The notes: generated from the sequence alone by a model not told the origin. DNA of 64,000 nucleotides from JAQGMV01 sp035626595 (GCA_035626595.1 DASPNJ010000114.1:15237-79236), one strand, 5' to 3'. Positions 42,995-52,197 are shown, counted from the stretch's first letter. Numbers and translations are program-made.

Positions 42995-45082
42995 CTATCG
43001 AAAAATTCCGCGCAACTGCTCCACGATCCCGTCGACCAACGGGTCCCGCCGCGGCCCGTGCGCTGAATCGGCCGGACCCGTCTCAGACGGCGAGCTGGGG
43101 AACGTGTCCTGGAAAATGTCCGGCGGCGGACGCGGCCGCGGACGCGGGATCGCGAATTCGGCCTTCTGATCGATCCATTTATTGCGCAGCACCTGCTGGA
43201 AGAACTCGCCCACCATCGGCAGCGCGCTGCGCGCGCCCTGGCCCCAGGATCCCATCGCGAGCTTCTCGTTGAAGCCCACGCGCGCGCCGGCGACGAGCTG
43301 CGGATGCATCAGGATGAACCAGCCGTCCGTGTTCTCCTGCGTGGTGCCGGTCTTGCCCGCGACGTCGGCGGTGATGCCGTAACGGTAGCGGACGGCCGAC
43401 CCGGTGCCTTCGTCGACGACGCCGCGCATGACGTTGACGAGCTCCAGCGCCTGAGGCCGCGGCAGCGCCTCCGACGCTTCGCGCATGGGTTGATATTCCA
43501 CGAGGACGCGGCCGCTGCGATCCTCGATGCGCGTGAGGAGCATCGGCTCCACGTAGTGACCGCCGTTTGCGATGACCCCATAGGCCGCGACCATTTCTCG
43601 AAGCGACACGGGGCTCGTGCCCAGCGCGAGCGAAAGCACCGGCTCGAGCTTGCTGTAGCGGATGCCCATCGCCTGCGCGAGGCGCACGACGCGCTCGGGC
43701 CCGACCTCCTGCATGAGCTGCGCGGTGATCGTGTTCTTGGAGTGCACCAGTCCCGATCGCAGCGTCATCGGGGCGTACGACGGCCCCGACATGTCGGTCG
43801 GCTCCCAGACGCCGCCGCCGCCGGGCAGCCGGATCGACACCGGCTCGTCGACGAACGTCTTCGTGGGCTTGAGCCCCATCACGAACGCGGCGCCGTAGAC
43901 GAAAGGCTTGAACGCGGAGCCCGGCTGGCGCCGCGCCTGCGCGACGTGGTCGAACTGTTCCTCGGCGTAATCGCGGCTCCCCACCCACGCGCGCACGAAA
44001 CCGTTCTGCGGGTCCATCGCCATGAAGCCAGCCTGGAGCTCGTTTTCGTTGCCTCTCGCGCCCTGGGGAGAGGGCGATTTACGCTGCTCGCGCCTGACGA
44101 TGGCGTTGGCGAGCGGCTGCAACTGCTTCATCTGCCGCGCGACGGCCTTGTTCGCCGCCTCCTGGAGCCTCGAGTCGATCGTGGTGTGCACGACGAGCCC
44201 GTCGGAATAGATGTCGTAGTCGCGTTCGTCGGCCCACTCGATGAGCCATCTTCGTATGTGCTGCACGATGTGCGGGGCGGGGCTGGGCGGCACGATCTGA
44301 CGCTCGAAGTTGAGCCGCAACGGACGCTTGCTCAGCGTCGCGACCTGCGCCTCCGAGAGTCTGCCGTGCTTCGCCATCTGGGCGAGGACGAGGTTGCGGC
44401 GCGCACGCGCGCGCTCGGGATTCAACACGGGATTGAACGCGCTGGTCGCTTTCAGCATGCCGATGAGCGTCGCGGCTTCGAGCACGTCCAGACGCTGGGC
44501 GGATTTGTCGAAATAGGTGCGCGCCGCCATCTCGATCCCGAACGCGTTGAAGAGAAACGGCACCGTGTTGAGATACGTCTCCAGGATCTCGCGTTTCGTG
44601 TAGATCGCCTCGATCTTGAGCGCGGTGATCGCTTCCTTCACCTTGCGCGTGAGCGTGGTCGCGCGGCCGATCTCCTCCGGATAGAGATTGCGCGCGAGCT
44701 GCTGCGTGATGGTCGAGCCGCCCTGCACGTCGCCGCGGAGCGTGCTCAGGAGCGCGCCGACGGTGCGCGTGATGTCGATGCCGTGGTGGTCGTAGAAGCG
44801 GTGGTCTTCCGTCGCGATCAGCGCATCGATCACGCTCGGCGCGATTTTTTCGAGCGGCACCCACTCGCGATTGATCCGCTTGAATTCCGCGAGGACGACG
44901 CCGTCGGAGGACATCACGACCGACGGCGTGGCCGACTTCGCCTTGCGCAGATCGCCGATCCCCGGGGTGAACGGGATCAGCACGAGCACGTACAGGAGCA
45001 TCAGCGCGGGCAGCGCGAGCGCGGCGCGCACGGGGTGGCGCCGGGCCGCGGCGAGCAGGCGGCGCAGGGGCTCGGTGCTCAC
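42995..45082 (-). CDS. Bifunctional penicillin-binding protein 1 (copy 1)
   Basis: A 695-residue class A PBP starting at a GTG that overlaps the amidase relic's stop. One TM helix (about 18-37) anchors it to the inner membrane. The transglycosylase has TEDHRFYDHHGID (E92) and GGSTITQQLARN. The transpeptidase has SAFK (S389, K392), SKN (448-450) and KTGT (577-580). It polymerises and cross-links peptidoglycan. Residues about 335-346 (KSPSPQGARGNE) are repeat-derived and lie between the two domains. The copy at 47369 is a paralogue. The frame is open upstream but that region belongs to the relic. Confidence 0.92.
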   Translation of the reverse strand: MSTEPLRRLLAAARRHPVRAALALPALMLLYVLVLIPFTPGIGDLRKAKSATPSVVMSSDGVVLAEFKRINREWVPLEKIAPSVIDALIATEDHRFYDHHGIDITRTVGALLSTLRGDVQGGSTITQQLARNLYPEEIGRATTLTRKVKEAITALKIEAIYTKREILETYLNTVPFLFNAFGIEMAARTYFDKSAQRLDVLEAATLIGMLKATSAFNPVLNPERARARRNLVLAQMAKHGRLSEAQVATLSKRPLRLNFERQIVPPSPAPHIVQHIRRWLIEWADERDYDIYSDGLVVHTTIDSRLQEAANKAVARQMKQLQPLANAIVRREQRKSPSPQGARGNENELQAGFMAMDPQNGFVRAWVGSRDYAEEQFDHVAQARRQPGSAFKPFVYGAAFVMGLKPTKTFVDEPVSIRLPGGGGVWEPTDMSGPSYAPMTLRSGLVHSKNTITAQLMQEVGPERVVRLAQAMGIRYSKLEPVLSLALGTSPVSLREMVAAYGVIANGGHYVEPMLLTRIEDRSGRVLVEYQPMREASEALPRPQALELVNVMRGVVDEGTGSAVRYRYGITADVAGKTGTTQENTDGWFILMHPQLVAGARVGFNEKLAMGSWGQGARSALPMVGEFFQQVLRNKWIDQKAEFAIPRPRPRPPPDIFQDTFPSSPSETGPADSAHGPRRDPLVDGIVEQLRGIFR

Positions 45083-45486
45083 GCGGCCTCGCTGTCGATG
45101 CGATTGGGCGCGGCGATCCGGTGGCGGACGGGCGCGTTTTCCGGACGCTCGGGGATTGCTTCGCCGCCGGACTCCGGGCGCCTCGCCATGACGGGCCGCG
45201 CTTGGCGGGAGCGCCAGGAGGTGGCGCGCTCGTAAGCGTGAGCTACGCGCAGCACGGTTGTCTCCTCGAAAGGGCGGCCGGCGATCTGCATAGCAAGCGG
45301 CGGGCCGCCGGAGGTGAAGCCGATGCAGACCGCGATCGCCGGCACGCCGGTCACGCTGAACGGCGCGCGTGAATGCCGCCATCGAACGCGTCGATGCGGT
45401 CGAGCACCGCGCGCACGAGCTCGAGCGGCGAGAGCGCGCGGGACGATGAGCTTCGCGGCTTTGGCGGTCGTGACGGGCAAGTCCAT
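45079..45486 (-). pseudogene. Amidase pseudogene with large internal deletion
   Basis: The remnant starts MDLPVTTAKAAKLIVPRAL and shifts frame to LSPLELVRAVLDRIDAFDGG. It then jumps to the C-terminal amidase segment FSVTGVPAIAVCIGFTSGGP with PLAMQIAGRPFEETTVLRVA. The catalytic Lys and Ser-rich loop are gone. Gene order (amidase then PBP1) is the same as for the intact pair at 47369-51145. The tail carries repeat-derived codons at the same place as in the intact amidase. Confidence 0.85.
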
Positions 45487-45526
45487 GTTGCGGATGGTAG
45501 CGCCGTTCGTGCTTCGACTCTGATTG

Positions 45527-45588
45527 GGGGATTCCCGCCTGCGCGGGCATGTCGGTTCGTTCTGGACTTCGGCTTCGCGGGAATGACC
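45527..45588. repeat. dRS3-like short repeats
   Basis: GGATTCCCGCCTGCGCGGGCATG and a nearby TTCTGGACTTCGGCTTCGCG GGAATGAC segment. The same pair recurs around 51.2 kb. Confidence 0.6.
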
Positions 45589-45646
45589 TGAGTGGTTCGT
45601 ATAATCGATCGCGGCGCGTTCGCCAACGTTCGAGGGGCATGACATC

Positions 45647-46615
45647 GTGAAGAGCACGGCAGTCCTCGCTTCAGCAGTACTCGCACTCAGCGCAGTCGCC
45701 GCGTCATCCGCGTGGAGCGCGGCGGCGTATCCGGAGAAGGTCGTGCGCGTCATCGTGCCGTGGCCGCCCGGACCCACCGACACGATCGCGCGGCTCATCA
45801 GCACCGAGCTCACGTCGCGCCTGAAGCAATCCTTCGTCGTGGACAACCGCGCGGGCGCGGGCGGCATCGTGGGCATGCTCGCGACGGCGCAGTCGCCGGC
45901 GGACGGCTACACGCTGATGGCGACCTCCACCGCGTACGGCTATCTCATCGCGCAGCCGAAGCCCAACGTCGATCTCATCAAGTCGTTCGACCCGATCGCG
46001 TTGTTCGGGATGAACGAGAGCATGCTCGCCGTGCATCCGTCGCTGCCGGTGAAGAGCGTGAAGGAGCTGATCGCGCTCGCGCGCGCGAAGCCGCGCTCGA
46101 TCCACTATGCCTCATCGGGCGTGGGCGGCTTCCCGCACATGAACACCGAGCTCTTCAAGCTCATGGCGAAGATCGACATCGTGCACGTGCCGTTCAAAGG
46201 CGGCGGGCCGGCGATCACCGACGTTATCGGCGGTCACACCCAGATGATTCTCACGTCGATGATCGGCCTCATACCGCACGTCAAGGCAGGCCGCCTGCGG
46301 CCGCTCGGGGTGGGCAGCCTCACGCGCTCGAAGACGATGCCGGATCTGCCGACGATCTCCGAGGCCGGCGTGCCCGGTTACGAGACGAGCATCTGGTACG
46401 GGCTTTTCGCGCCCGCGGGAACGCCGCCGGCAATCATTCAGCGGCTCAATACGGAAGTGAACGCCGCGATCGGCGCGCCCGAGGTGCAGAAGACCTACGA
46501 AGCGCTGGCGGTGCTGGTGAGAAAGATGACGCCGGCCGAGTTCGGAAAGCTCATGGTGAGCGAGGCCGCGAAGTGGCAGAAGGTGGTGAACGACGCCGGC
46601 ATCAAACCGGAATGA
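45647..46615 (+). CDS. Bug/TctC-family receptor
   Basis: A 322-residue receptor from a GTG with GAGGGG eight bases upstream. Signal peptide MKSTAVLASAVLALSAVAAS, then YPEKVVRVIVPWPPGPTDT; the usual GG pair is replaced by GP. SPADGYTLMA and HVPFKGGGP are conserved. It stands alone on the plus strand between the two amidase-PBP1 copies, next to a VapBC pair. Confidence 0.93.
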   Translation: MKSTAVLASAVLALSAVAASSAWSAAAYPEKVVRVIVPWPPGPTDTIARLISTELTSRLKQSFVVDNRAGAGGIVGMLATAQSPADGYTLMATSTAYGYLIAQPKPNVDLIKSFDPIALFGMNESMLAVHPSLPVKSVKELIALARAKPRSIHYASSGVGGFPHMNTELFKLMAKIDIVHVPFKGGGPAITDVIGGHTQMILTSMIGLIPHVKAGRLRPLGVGSLTRSKTMPDLPTISEAGVPGYETSIWYGLFAPAGTPPAIIQRLNTEVNAAIGAPEVQKTYEALAVLVRKMTPAEFGKLMVSEAAKWQKVVNDAGIKPE

Positions 46616-46632
46616 ATACTTAGCGCTGGGCG

Positions 46633-46665
46633 GTGTGTTACACTCGATGCGTCAATGTCACACAC
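46633..46665. promoter_or_regulatory. Inverted repeat upstream of the second vapBC (candidate operator)
   Basis: GTGTGTTAC (46633-46641) and GTCACACAC (46657-46665), one mismatch, 15-bp spacer, ending eight bases before the antitoxin ATG. The left arm overlaps a TTACACT that could be a -10. Confidence 0.5.
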
Positions 46666-46673
46666 GCGACGCC

Positions 46674-46928
46674 ATGACTCTTTCCGTGCGAATTCCGCCC
46701 CGTGTCGAACAGGAGCTCGCCGAGTATTGCGCCCGCAACGGCGTGACCAAGAGCGAGGCCGTTAAAGACGCGCTTGACCAGTTCCTTTCTGGCAAGACTG
46801 CGGCTAAAACTCCCTACGACCTGCTAAAGGACCTCATTGGTCCGCTGCCTGATGAGAGAGCATCGCAAGACATCGCGAGGAACACGAAGCGGCTTCTCCG
46901 GGAACGCTTTCGCGCCAAGGGCAAGTGA
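46674..46928 (+). CDS. vapB: Ribbon-helix-helix antitoxin
   Basis: An 84-residue protein starting MTLSVRIPPRVEQELAEYCA with RNGVTKSEAVKDALDQFL, a CopG/VapB-type ribbon-helix-helix domain with a basic C-terminus. I chose the ATG at 46674 over one 13 codons upstream because the latter would lie inside the inverted-repeat operator. It overlaps the toxin gene by four bases. Confidence 0.83.
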   Translation: MTLSVRIPPRVEQELAEYCARNGVTKSEAVKDALDQFLSGKTAAKTPYDLLKDLIGPLPDERASQDIARNTKRLLRERFRAKGK

Positions 46929-47347
46929 CTGGCGCCCTCGTCGATACGGGTTTTCTCGTCGCACTTTTCAACCGCCGCGACCGTTTGCAGCGGGCTGCAC
47001 GCAAGCATCTTCAGGCGTACACCTACCCGCTCGCCACAGTCACGCCCGTGATCGTTGAGACTTCGTTCTTTCTCGATGCGCGCGGCAAGATCAATCTGTT
47101 CGAGTGGATCCTGCGCGGCGGCCTTGCGATCGCAGAGCTTCCATTGGACGCGTATCGGGAGCTCAAGCCGATTATTCTCAAATATGCCGATCGCGATATC
47201 GATCTGGCAGACGCTGCCTTGATCTGGCTGGCGGGGGTGAGTGGTTGCCGAAATGTACTCACGGTCGATGAGCGCGATTTCGGCATTTATCGGGTAAAGG
47301 GCAACAAGCGGTTCGAGTTGATCCCGTGGCAGGGTGAAACGGCTTAG
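46925..47347 (+). CDS. vapC: PIN-domain toxin
   Basis: A 140-residue PIN ribonuclease with LVDTGFLVALF (D7), VIVETSFFLD (E45), DIDLADAALIWLA and VDERDFGIY as the four acidic positions. GTG start overlapping the antitoxin stop (GTGA). The gene converges on the PBP1 gene with a small hairpin between. Confidence 0.86.
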   Translation: MTGALVDTGFLVALFNRRDRLQRAARKHLQAYTYPLATVTPVIVETSFFLDARGKINLFEWILRGGLAIAELPLDAYRELKPIILKYADRDIDLADAALIWLAGVSGCRNVLTVDERDFGIYRVKGNKRFELIPWQGETA

Positions 47348-47364
47348 GTACGATTCTGGTACCT
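47346..47364. terminator. Weak hairpin between convergent genes
   Basis: AGGTAC, 7-nt loop, GTACCT between the ends of the toxin and PBP1 genes. There is no T-run on either side, so termination is only suggested by position. Confidence 0.25.
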
Positions 47365-47368
47365 GAGG

Positions 47369-49414
47369 CTAGTCCGGGAGCAGACTGCGCACGCGCTCCT
47401 TCACGTCATCGACCACCTCGCGCACTTCGGGCGACTGCAGCCAGGGATCCTTGCGGTGCTTGTACGACGGCGGCCGCGGCAGCGGCTTTCCGAACTCGGC
47501 GCGCGGGTCGATCCACTTGTTGCGCAGCGCTTTCTGAAACACTTCGCCCACTATCGGCAGCGCGCTGCGGGCGCCGGTGCCCCAGGCGCCCATCGTCAGC
47601 TTCTCGTTGAAGCCGACGCGCGCGCCGGCCACGAGCTGGGGATGCATCATGATGAACCAGGCATCGGTGTTCTCCTGCGTGGTGCCGGTCTTGCCGGCGA
47701 CATCGGCGGTGATGCCGTAACGATGTCGGATCGCCGCGCCGGTACCGCGGGTGACGGCGCCCCGCATCGCGTCCACCAGCTCGAGCGCCTGCGCCTTCGG
47801 CAGGACCGGGGCGGTCTCGACGTCGGCCCCGAATGTGGCGATCACCCGACCCTCGCTGTCGTCGATGCGCGTGACGATCGTCGGTTCCGCGTAATACCCG
47901 CCGTTCGCGATCGTGCCGTAGGACGCCACCATTTCGCGCAGCGTGACCGGACTCGTGCCAAGCGCTAGTGAGGGCACGGCATCGAGCGTGCTGTAGCGCA
48001 CGCCCATCGACCACGCGAGATTCATGACGCGCCGCAGTCCCGCGTATTCGATGAGCTGGGCGGTGATCGTGTTCTTCGAGTACACCAGCGCGTCGCGCAC
48101 CGTCATGCTCCGGCCGGAGGGCGGCGAAACGTCGCGCGGCTTCCACCACCCGCCGCCTTCCAGCTCGATCGCAACGGGCATGTCGACGAGCGTCATGTTC
48201 GGGCGCACGCCGGCGGTGAATGCAGCGGCATAGACGAAAGGTTTGAACGCGGAGCCCGGCTGCCGCCGCGCCTGGCTGACGTGATCGAACTGCTCTTTCG
48301 CGAAGTCGCGGCTGCCGACCCATGCGCGCACGTGTCCCGTGCGCGGGTCCATGGCCATGAACCCGGCCTGAAGCACGGAGCTCTTCCTGCGGCCGCCCGG
48401 GAGCCGCTCCAGATGCGCCGTGTGCCGCGTGAGCGCCTTGTTCGCGGCGTCCTGCAGGCGGGAATCGATCGTGGTGTGAACGACGAGCCCGTCGAAGTTG
48501 AGGTAGTAGTCGCGCTCGCCCGCCCAGTCGATCAGCCAGTCGCGCAGATGCCGCACGATGTGAGGCACCGGGCTCGGCGGCACGGTCTGCTGCTCGAATT
48601 TGAGCCGCAGCGGGCGCTTGGTCAACTGCGCGAGCTGCGCGTGCGGGAGCTTCCCGTGTTTCGCCATCTGCTCGAGCACGAGATTGCGGCGTTCCAGTGC
48701 GCGCTCGGGATGCCGCACGGGGTTCAGCGCGCTGGTCGCCTTGAGCATCCCGACCAGCATTGCGGCCTCCACGACGTCGAGGCGATCGGCGGACTTGTCG
48801 AAGTAGGTGCGGGCCGCCATCTCGATCCCGAACGCGTTGAAGAGAAACGGGACGCTGTTCAGATACGTCTCGAGGATCTCGTGCTTGGTATAGAGCGCCT
48901 CGATCTTGAGCGCCGTGATCGCTTCCTTGATCTTGCGCGTCAGGCTCAACTTCCGGCCGATCCTGTCGCGATAGAGGTTGCGCGCGAGCTGCTGCGTGAT
49001 CGTGGAACCGCCCTGCACCTCGCCCGACAGCGTGCTCAGGAGCGCGGCCGCGGTGCGCGTGAAATCGATGCCGTGGTGCTCGTAGAAGCGGTGGTCCTCG
49101 GTCGCGATCAGCGCGTCGATGACGCTCGGCGCGATAGCGTCGAGCGGCACCCACTTTCGATCGCTGCGCTTGAATTCGGCGAGGACGACGCCGTCGGACG
49201 ACATCACGACCGACGGCGTTCCCGACTTCGCCCGCCGCAGATCGCCCACGCCCGGCGTGAACGGGATCAGGACGACAACGTACAGCAGCATGAGCGCGGG
49301 AAGCGCGAGCGCGGCGCGCAGCGGGTGCCGTTTGATCGCCGCGACGAGCCGGCGAAAGCGCCCTGGAATCGGAGGGCCGGTAGCCGATCGAGGCTGCGGA
49401 GGCGGGGCGCTCAT
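47369..49414 (-). CDS. Bifunctional penicillin-binding protein 1 (copy 2)
   Basis: A 681-residue class A PBP, paralogue of that at 42995. TM helix about 32-52. Transglycosylase glutamate E106 in ATEDHRFYEHHG. Transpeptidase motifs SAFK (S388, K391), SKN (446-448) and KTGTT (575-579). The interdomain link reads GGRRKSSVLQAGFMAMDPRT and lacks the repeat-derived stretch of copy 1, showing that stretch to be an insertion. It lies 9 bp downstream of the intact amidase gene. Two such genes close together suggest duplication. Confidence 0.93.
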   Translation of the reverse strand: MSAPPPQPRSATGPPIPGRFRRLVAAIKRHPLRAALALPALMLLYVVVLIPFTPGVGDLRRAKSGTPSVVMSSDGVVLAEFKRSDRKWVPLDAIAPSVIDALIATEDHRFYEHHGIDFTRTAAALLSTLSGEVQGGSTITQQLARNLYRDRIGRKLSLTRKIKEAITALKIEALYTKHEILETYLNSVPFLFNAFGIEMAARTYFDKSADRLDVVEAAMLVGMLKATSALNPVRHPERALERRNLVLEQMAKHGKLPHAQLAQLTKRPLRLKFEQQTVPPSPVPHIVRHLRDWLIDWAGERDYYLNFDGLVVHTTIDSRLQDAANKALTRHTAHLERLPGGRRKSSVLQAGFMAMDPRTGHVRAWVGSRDFAKEQFDHVSQARRQPGSAFKPFVYAAAFTAGVRPNMTLVDMPVAIELEGGGWWKPRDVSPPSGRSMTVRDALVYSKNTITAQLIEYAGLRRVMNLAWSMGVRYSTLDAVPSLALGTSPVTLREMVASYGTIANGGYYAEPTIVTRIDDSEGRVIATFGADVETAPVLPKAQALELVDAMRGAVTRGTGAAIRHRYGITADVAGKTGTTQENTDAWFIMMHPQLVAGARVGFNEKLTMGAWGTGARSALPIVGEVFQKALRNKWIDPRAEFGKPLPRPPSYKHRKDPWLQSPEVREVVDDVKERVRSLLPD

Positions 49415-49423
49415 GGGGCCCGC

Positions 49424-51145
49424 TCAACTGCGTTCGAGAGAAAAGGTGTTGGCCGGCTCGTCGGGCCAGCCGTGATTGTCGTTGATGCGTTTGACCGCCG
49501 CGAGCACCGTGGGCGCGACTCTGTAGAGGAGCGCGCGCTGCTCGTCGGTGAGCGTGAGGCCGGCGCGGCGGATGGATTCCGCGACGGTTTGACGCACATC
49601 GTCGCGGATTTGCGGACGCTCCGGGATTGCTTCGTCGCCGGATTGCCGGCTCCTCGCAATGACATCGGTGGTGTCATCGCCAGGCATCGACAAGGATGCC
49701 GTGGCGATCTCGTGGCGCACGTGCAGCGGCGGCGCTTTCGCGCCGGGCTCGAGCTGCGGCCGTCGCGAGCGCCACTGCGTCGCGCGCTCGTACGCGTCGC
49801 CCGCGCGCAGCACCGTCTCCTCGTCGAACGGCCGTCCCGCTATCTGCATCGCGAGCGGGAGGCCCGCATCGGTGTAGCCGCAGCACAGCGCGAGCGCGGG
49901 CCCGCCGGTGACGTTGAACGGCGTGTAGATGTTGGGACTCTCCCATTTCTGCGCGAAGCCCGAGCCGATGAGCGTATCCAGGCGGGCGGCCGGCGTGCTG
50001 CTGGCGGTGAGCAGCACGTCGAACTCGTCATACAGCGCCGCCATCTCGTCCACCATACGTTTGCGCTCGCGCTGAGCGCGCACGTAATCGGCAGCGGTAA
50101 AGAGAAATCCGGGCAGGTTGCGGCCGATGAAGTCGGCGCCGAAGTCCTGCAGCCGCTCACGCATGTCCTTGCCGTGGATCTCCACGATCTCGGCTTTCGC
50201 GATGACCATCTTCGTGTCGTTATAGGCCTCGCGCGTGCGCATGCGCGCGGTGCCGATCTTCGCGCCGAGCGATTTGAAGACGTCGACCGCGGCTTCCATC
50301 GCACGCGCCATCTGCGGATCTGTCTTGCCTTCTTCTTCCCAGAAGTGGCGCACCACGCCGATGCGCAGTCCGCGCACATCGCCGGTGAGCGCCGCGCGGT
50401 AATCGGGCACCGGACGGCGGGCGCTCGTGAAGTCGCGCGGATCGTGGCCCGCGATGCACTGAAGCAGGATCGCGCAGTCTTCCACGGTCCACGCGAGCGG
50501 GCCGACGTGATCGAACGTGAAGGAGTTCGGGATGACGCCGTGGCGGCTCACGCGGCCGTACGTGGGTTTGAGCCCCGCGACACCACACAGGGAAGCCGGA
50601 ATACGGATGGATCCGCCAGTATCGCTGCCGAGCGCCGCCGGCACGAAGCCCGCCGCGACGGCTGTGCCCGAGCCGCTGCTCGAGCTCCCGGTGAAATGCG
50701 CGGTGTTCCAGGGATTGCGTGCGGGCGGCCACGGCAGGTCGAGAGAAGGGCCGCCGCTCGCGAACTCGTGTGTGGCGAGCTTGCCCATCAGCACCGCGCC
50801 GGCGGCGTGCAGGCGCTCGACGCTCGTCGCGTCGTGTTCCGGCACGCGATGCTGCGCGATCTTCGAATGGCCGCTCGTGAGAATGCCGGCCGTGTCGAAG
50901 ATGTCTTTCAACGCGAACGGGATGCCATGCAGCGGCCCGCGGCTGCGCCCGGCGGCGATCTCCCTCTCCGCCTCTCGCGCGGCTTTCAGTGCCAGCTCGT
51001 TGGTGCGCGTGATGAAGGCATTCACCTGCTCGTCGAGCGCATCGATGCGCGCGCTGAGCGCGTTCGCGTACTCGACGGGCGAGAGGTCTTTGGTCTGGAT
51101 GAGGCGCGAGGCCTGGGCGATCGTTAGGAAATGCAGTTCGGTCAT
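49424..51145 (-). CDS. Amidase-signature-family hydrolase
   Basis: A 573-residue amidase. The Ser-cisSer-Lys triad is present: K80 in GIPFALKDIFDTAG, the serine-rich loop TGSSSSGSG (152-160) and the nucleophile in GSDTGGSIRIP (S179). It hydrolyses an amide to acid plus ammonia. Residues about 475-512 are encoded by two dispersed repeats read in frame between the amidase domain and a C-terminal helical tail (513-573). Followed by PBP1 copy 2. The decayed amidase at 45079 is its paralogue. Confidence 0.9.
   Translation of the reverse strand: MTELHFLTIAQASRLIQTKDLSPVEYANALSARIDALDEQVNAFITRTNELALKAAREAEREIAAGRSRGPLHGIPFALKDIFDTAGILTSGHSKIAQHRVPEHDATSVERLHAAGAVLMGKLATHEFASGGPSLDLPWPPARNPWNTAHFTGSSSSGSGTAVAAGFVPAALGSDTGGSIRIPASLCGVAGLKPTYGRVSRHGVIPNSFTFDHVGPLAWTVEDCAILLQCIAGHDPRDFTSARRPVPDYRAALTGDVRGLRIGVVRHFWEEEGKTDPQMARAMEAAVDVFKSLGAKIGTARMRTREAYNDTKMVIAKAEIVEIHGKDMRERLQDFGADFIGRNLPGFLFTAADYVRAQRERKRMVDEMAALYDEFDVLLTASSTPAARLDTLIGSGFAQKWESPNIYTPFNVTGGPALALCCGYTDAGLPLAMQIAGRPFDEETVLRAGDAYERATQWRSRRPQLEPGAKAPPLHVRHEIATASLSMPGDDTTDVIARSRQSGDEAIPERPQIRDDVRQTVAESIRRAGLTLTDEQRALLYRVAPTVLAAVKRINDNHGWPDEPANTFSLERS
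49610..49723. repeat. Two family A repeats inside the amidase gene
   Basis: Inverted and direct copies (CCGGGATTGCTTCGTCGCCG...CTCCTCGCAATGACA and GTCATCGCCAGG...GTGGCGCACG) total about 114 bp, a multiple of three, without stop codons in the amidase frame. Confidence 0.8.
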
Positions 51146-51156
51146 GGTGTTCAGGG

Positions 51157-51260
51157 GTTCTGGACTCCGGCCTGCGCCGGAGTGACGAGCTTACATCGTC
51201 TTTAAGCGAAGCCCGGCTACCGGGCTGTGTTCTGGATCTCCGGCTTCGCGGGAATGACGG
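51157..51260. repeat. dRS3-like repeats between amidase and LysR genes
   Basis: TTCTGGACTCCGGCCTGCGC CGGAGTGACG and TTCTGGATCTCCGGCTTCGC GGGAATGACG, two relatives of the short inverted repeats seen at 45.5 and 36.8 kb. Confidence 0.65.
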
Positions 51261-51261
51261 T

Positions 51262-52182
51262 TCAGGCCGCGAGCGCCTGCAGCACCTTCTCCTTCGTCAT
51301 CGCCGGCGTGAAGAGCTGCATAAAGTCGAACGCGTATTGCCGCAGGTAAGCTTGCTTCTGGATGCCGATGTAGATCTTGTTCGGCTCGAAGAGGTGCCCG
51401 GCCTCGATGGCGCGCAAACCGCGGTCTTCGCGTTTCTCGTACGCGAGCGCGGCGACGATGGCGACGCCCAAGCCGCCTTTGACGTACGCCTTCATCACGT
51501 CCACGTCGGTGGCGCTCAGGATCACGTTGGGCTCGTGGCCGGCGCGATCGAACGCGCGCATCACCTGTGAATGCGTCGGGAAGTCGGTGTCGTAGGTGAT
51601 GAGCGGGTAGGGCGCGAGCGCCGGAATCGTGAGCTTGCGCGTCTTGAGCAGCGGATGGCGCTCCGGCACGAGCACGACCTTGTGGTGGTCGTAGCACGGC
51701 AGCAGCACGAGGTCGGGCATTTCGCGCGCGGGCTTGGAGCAGATCGAGAAATCCGCTTCGCCCGAGCTCACCCATTGGGCGACCTGCACCGGGCTGCCCT
51801 GCCGCAGCATGACGCGCACTTTCGGGTGCATCGCGGTGAAGGCGCGAATCACTTTCGGCAGCACGTAGCGCGCGTGCGTGTGTGACGTGGTGACGACGAG
51901 CGTGCCGCCGCCCGCGGTCGAGAAGCCCTTGCCGATCTGACGCAGGCCGTCGAGCGTGCGCACGACCTTGCGCGCGGCATCGCAGACCTCCATACCGGGT
52001 CCGGTCAGCGCAAGCAGCCGCCGCTTGCTGCGCACGAAGATCGGCACGCCGAGCTCGCGCTCGAGCGCCTGGATCTGCCGGCTCATGCTGGGCTGTGAGG
52101 TATGAAGCGCCGCGGCGGCGCGCGAGACGCTGAAGCCACGTTCCGCGATCTCGCAGACGTAGCGAAGCTGCTGGAGGTTCAT
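51262..52182 (-). CDS. LysR-family regulator, CysB/Cbl-like
   Basis: A 306-residue regulator starting MNLQQLRYVCEIAERGFSVS, followed by SQPSMSRQIQALERELG (helix-turn-helix). The effector domain (TTSHTHARYVLPKVI, YVKGGLGVAIVAALAYE) resembles CysB/Cbl, which sense sulfur compounds; other ligands are possible. I chose the ATG at 52182; the 52-codon upstream extension runs through the operator region. Divergent from the ten-gene catabolic operon and its probable regulator. Confidence 0.87.
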   Translation of the reverse strand: MNLQQLRYVCEIAERGFSVSRAAAALHTSQPSMSRQIQALERELGVPIFVRSKRRLLALTGPGMEVCDAARKVVRTLDGLRQIGKGFSTAGGGTLVVTTSHTHARYVLPKVIRAFTAMHPKVRVMLRQGSPVQVAQWVSSGEADFSICSKPAREMPDLVLLPCYDHHKVVLVPERHPLLKTRKLTIPALAPYPLITYDTDFPTHSQVMRAFDRAGHEPNVILSATDVDVMKAYVKGGLGVAIVAALAYEKREDRGLRAIEAGHLFEPNKIYIGIQKQAYLRQYAFDFMQLFTPAMTKEKVLQALAA

Positions 52183-52197
52183 TGATGCCTCAAGTGC

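Noticed and set aside
45487..45876. N-terminal extension of the amidase relic frame
   Set aside because: The open frame upstream of 45486 is antisense to the Bug gene and its promoter region and shows no amidase similarity.
48281..51127. Very long plus-strand open frame (948 codons) opposite PBP1 copy 2 and the amidase
   Set aside because: Both minus-strand genes have complete catalytic motifs; the plus frame is a codon-bias shadow.
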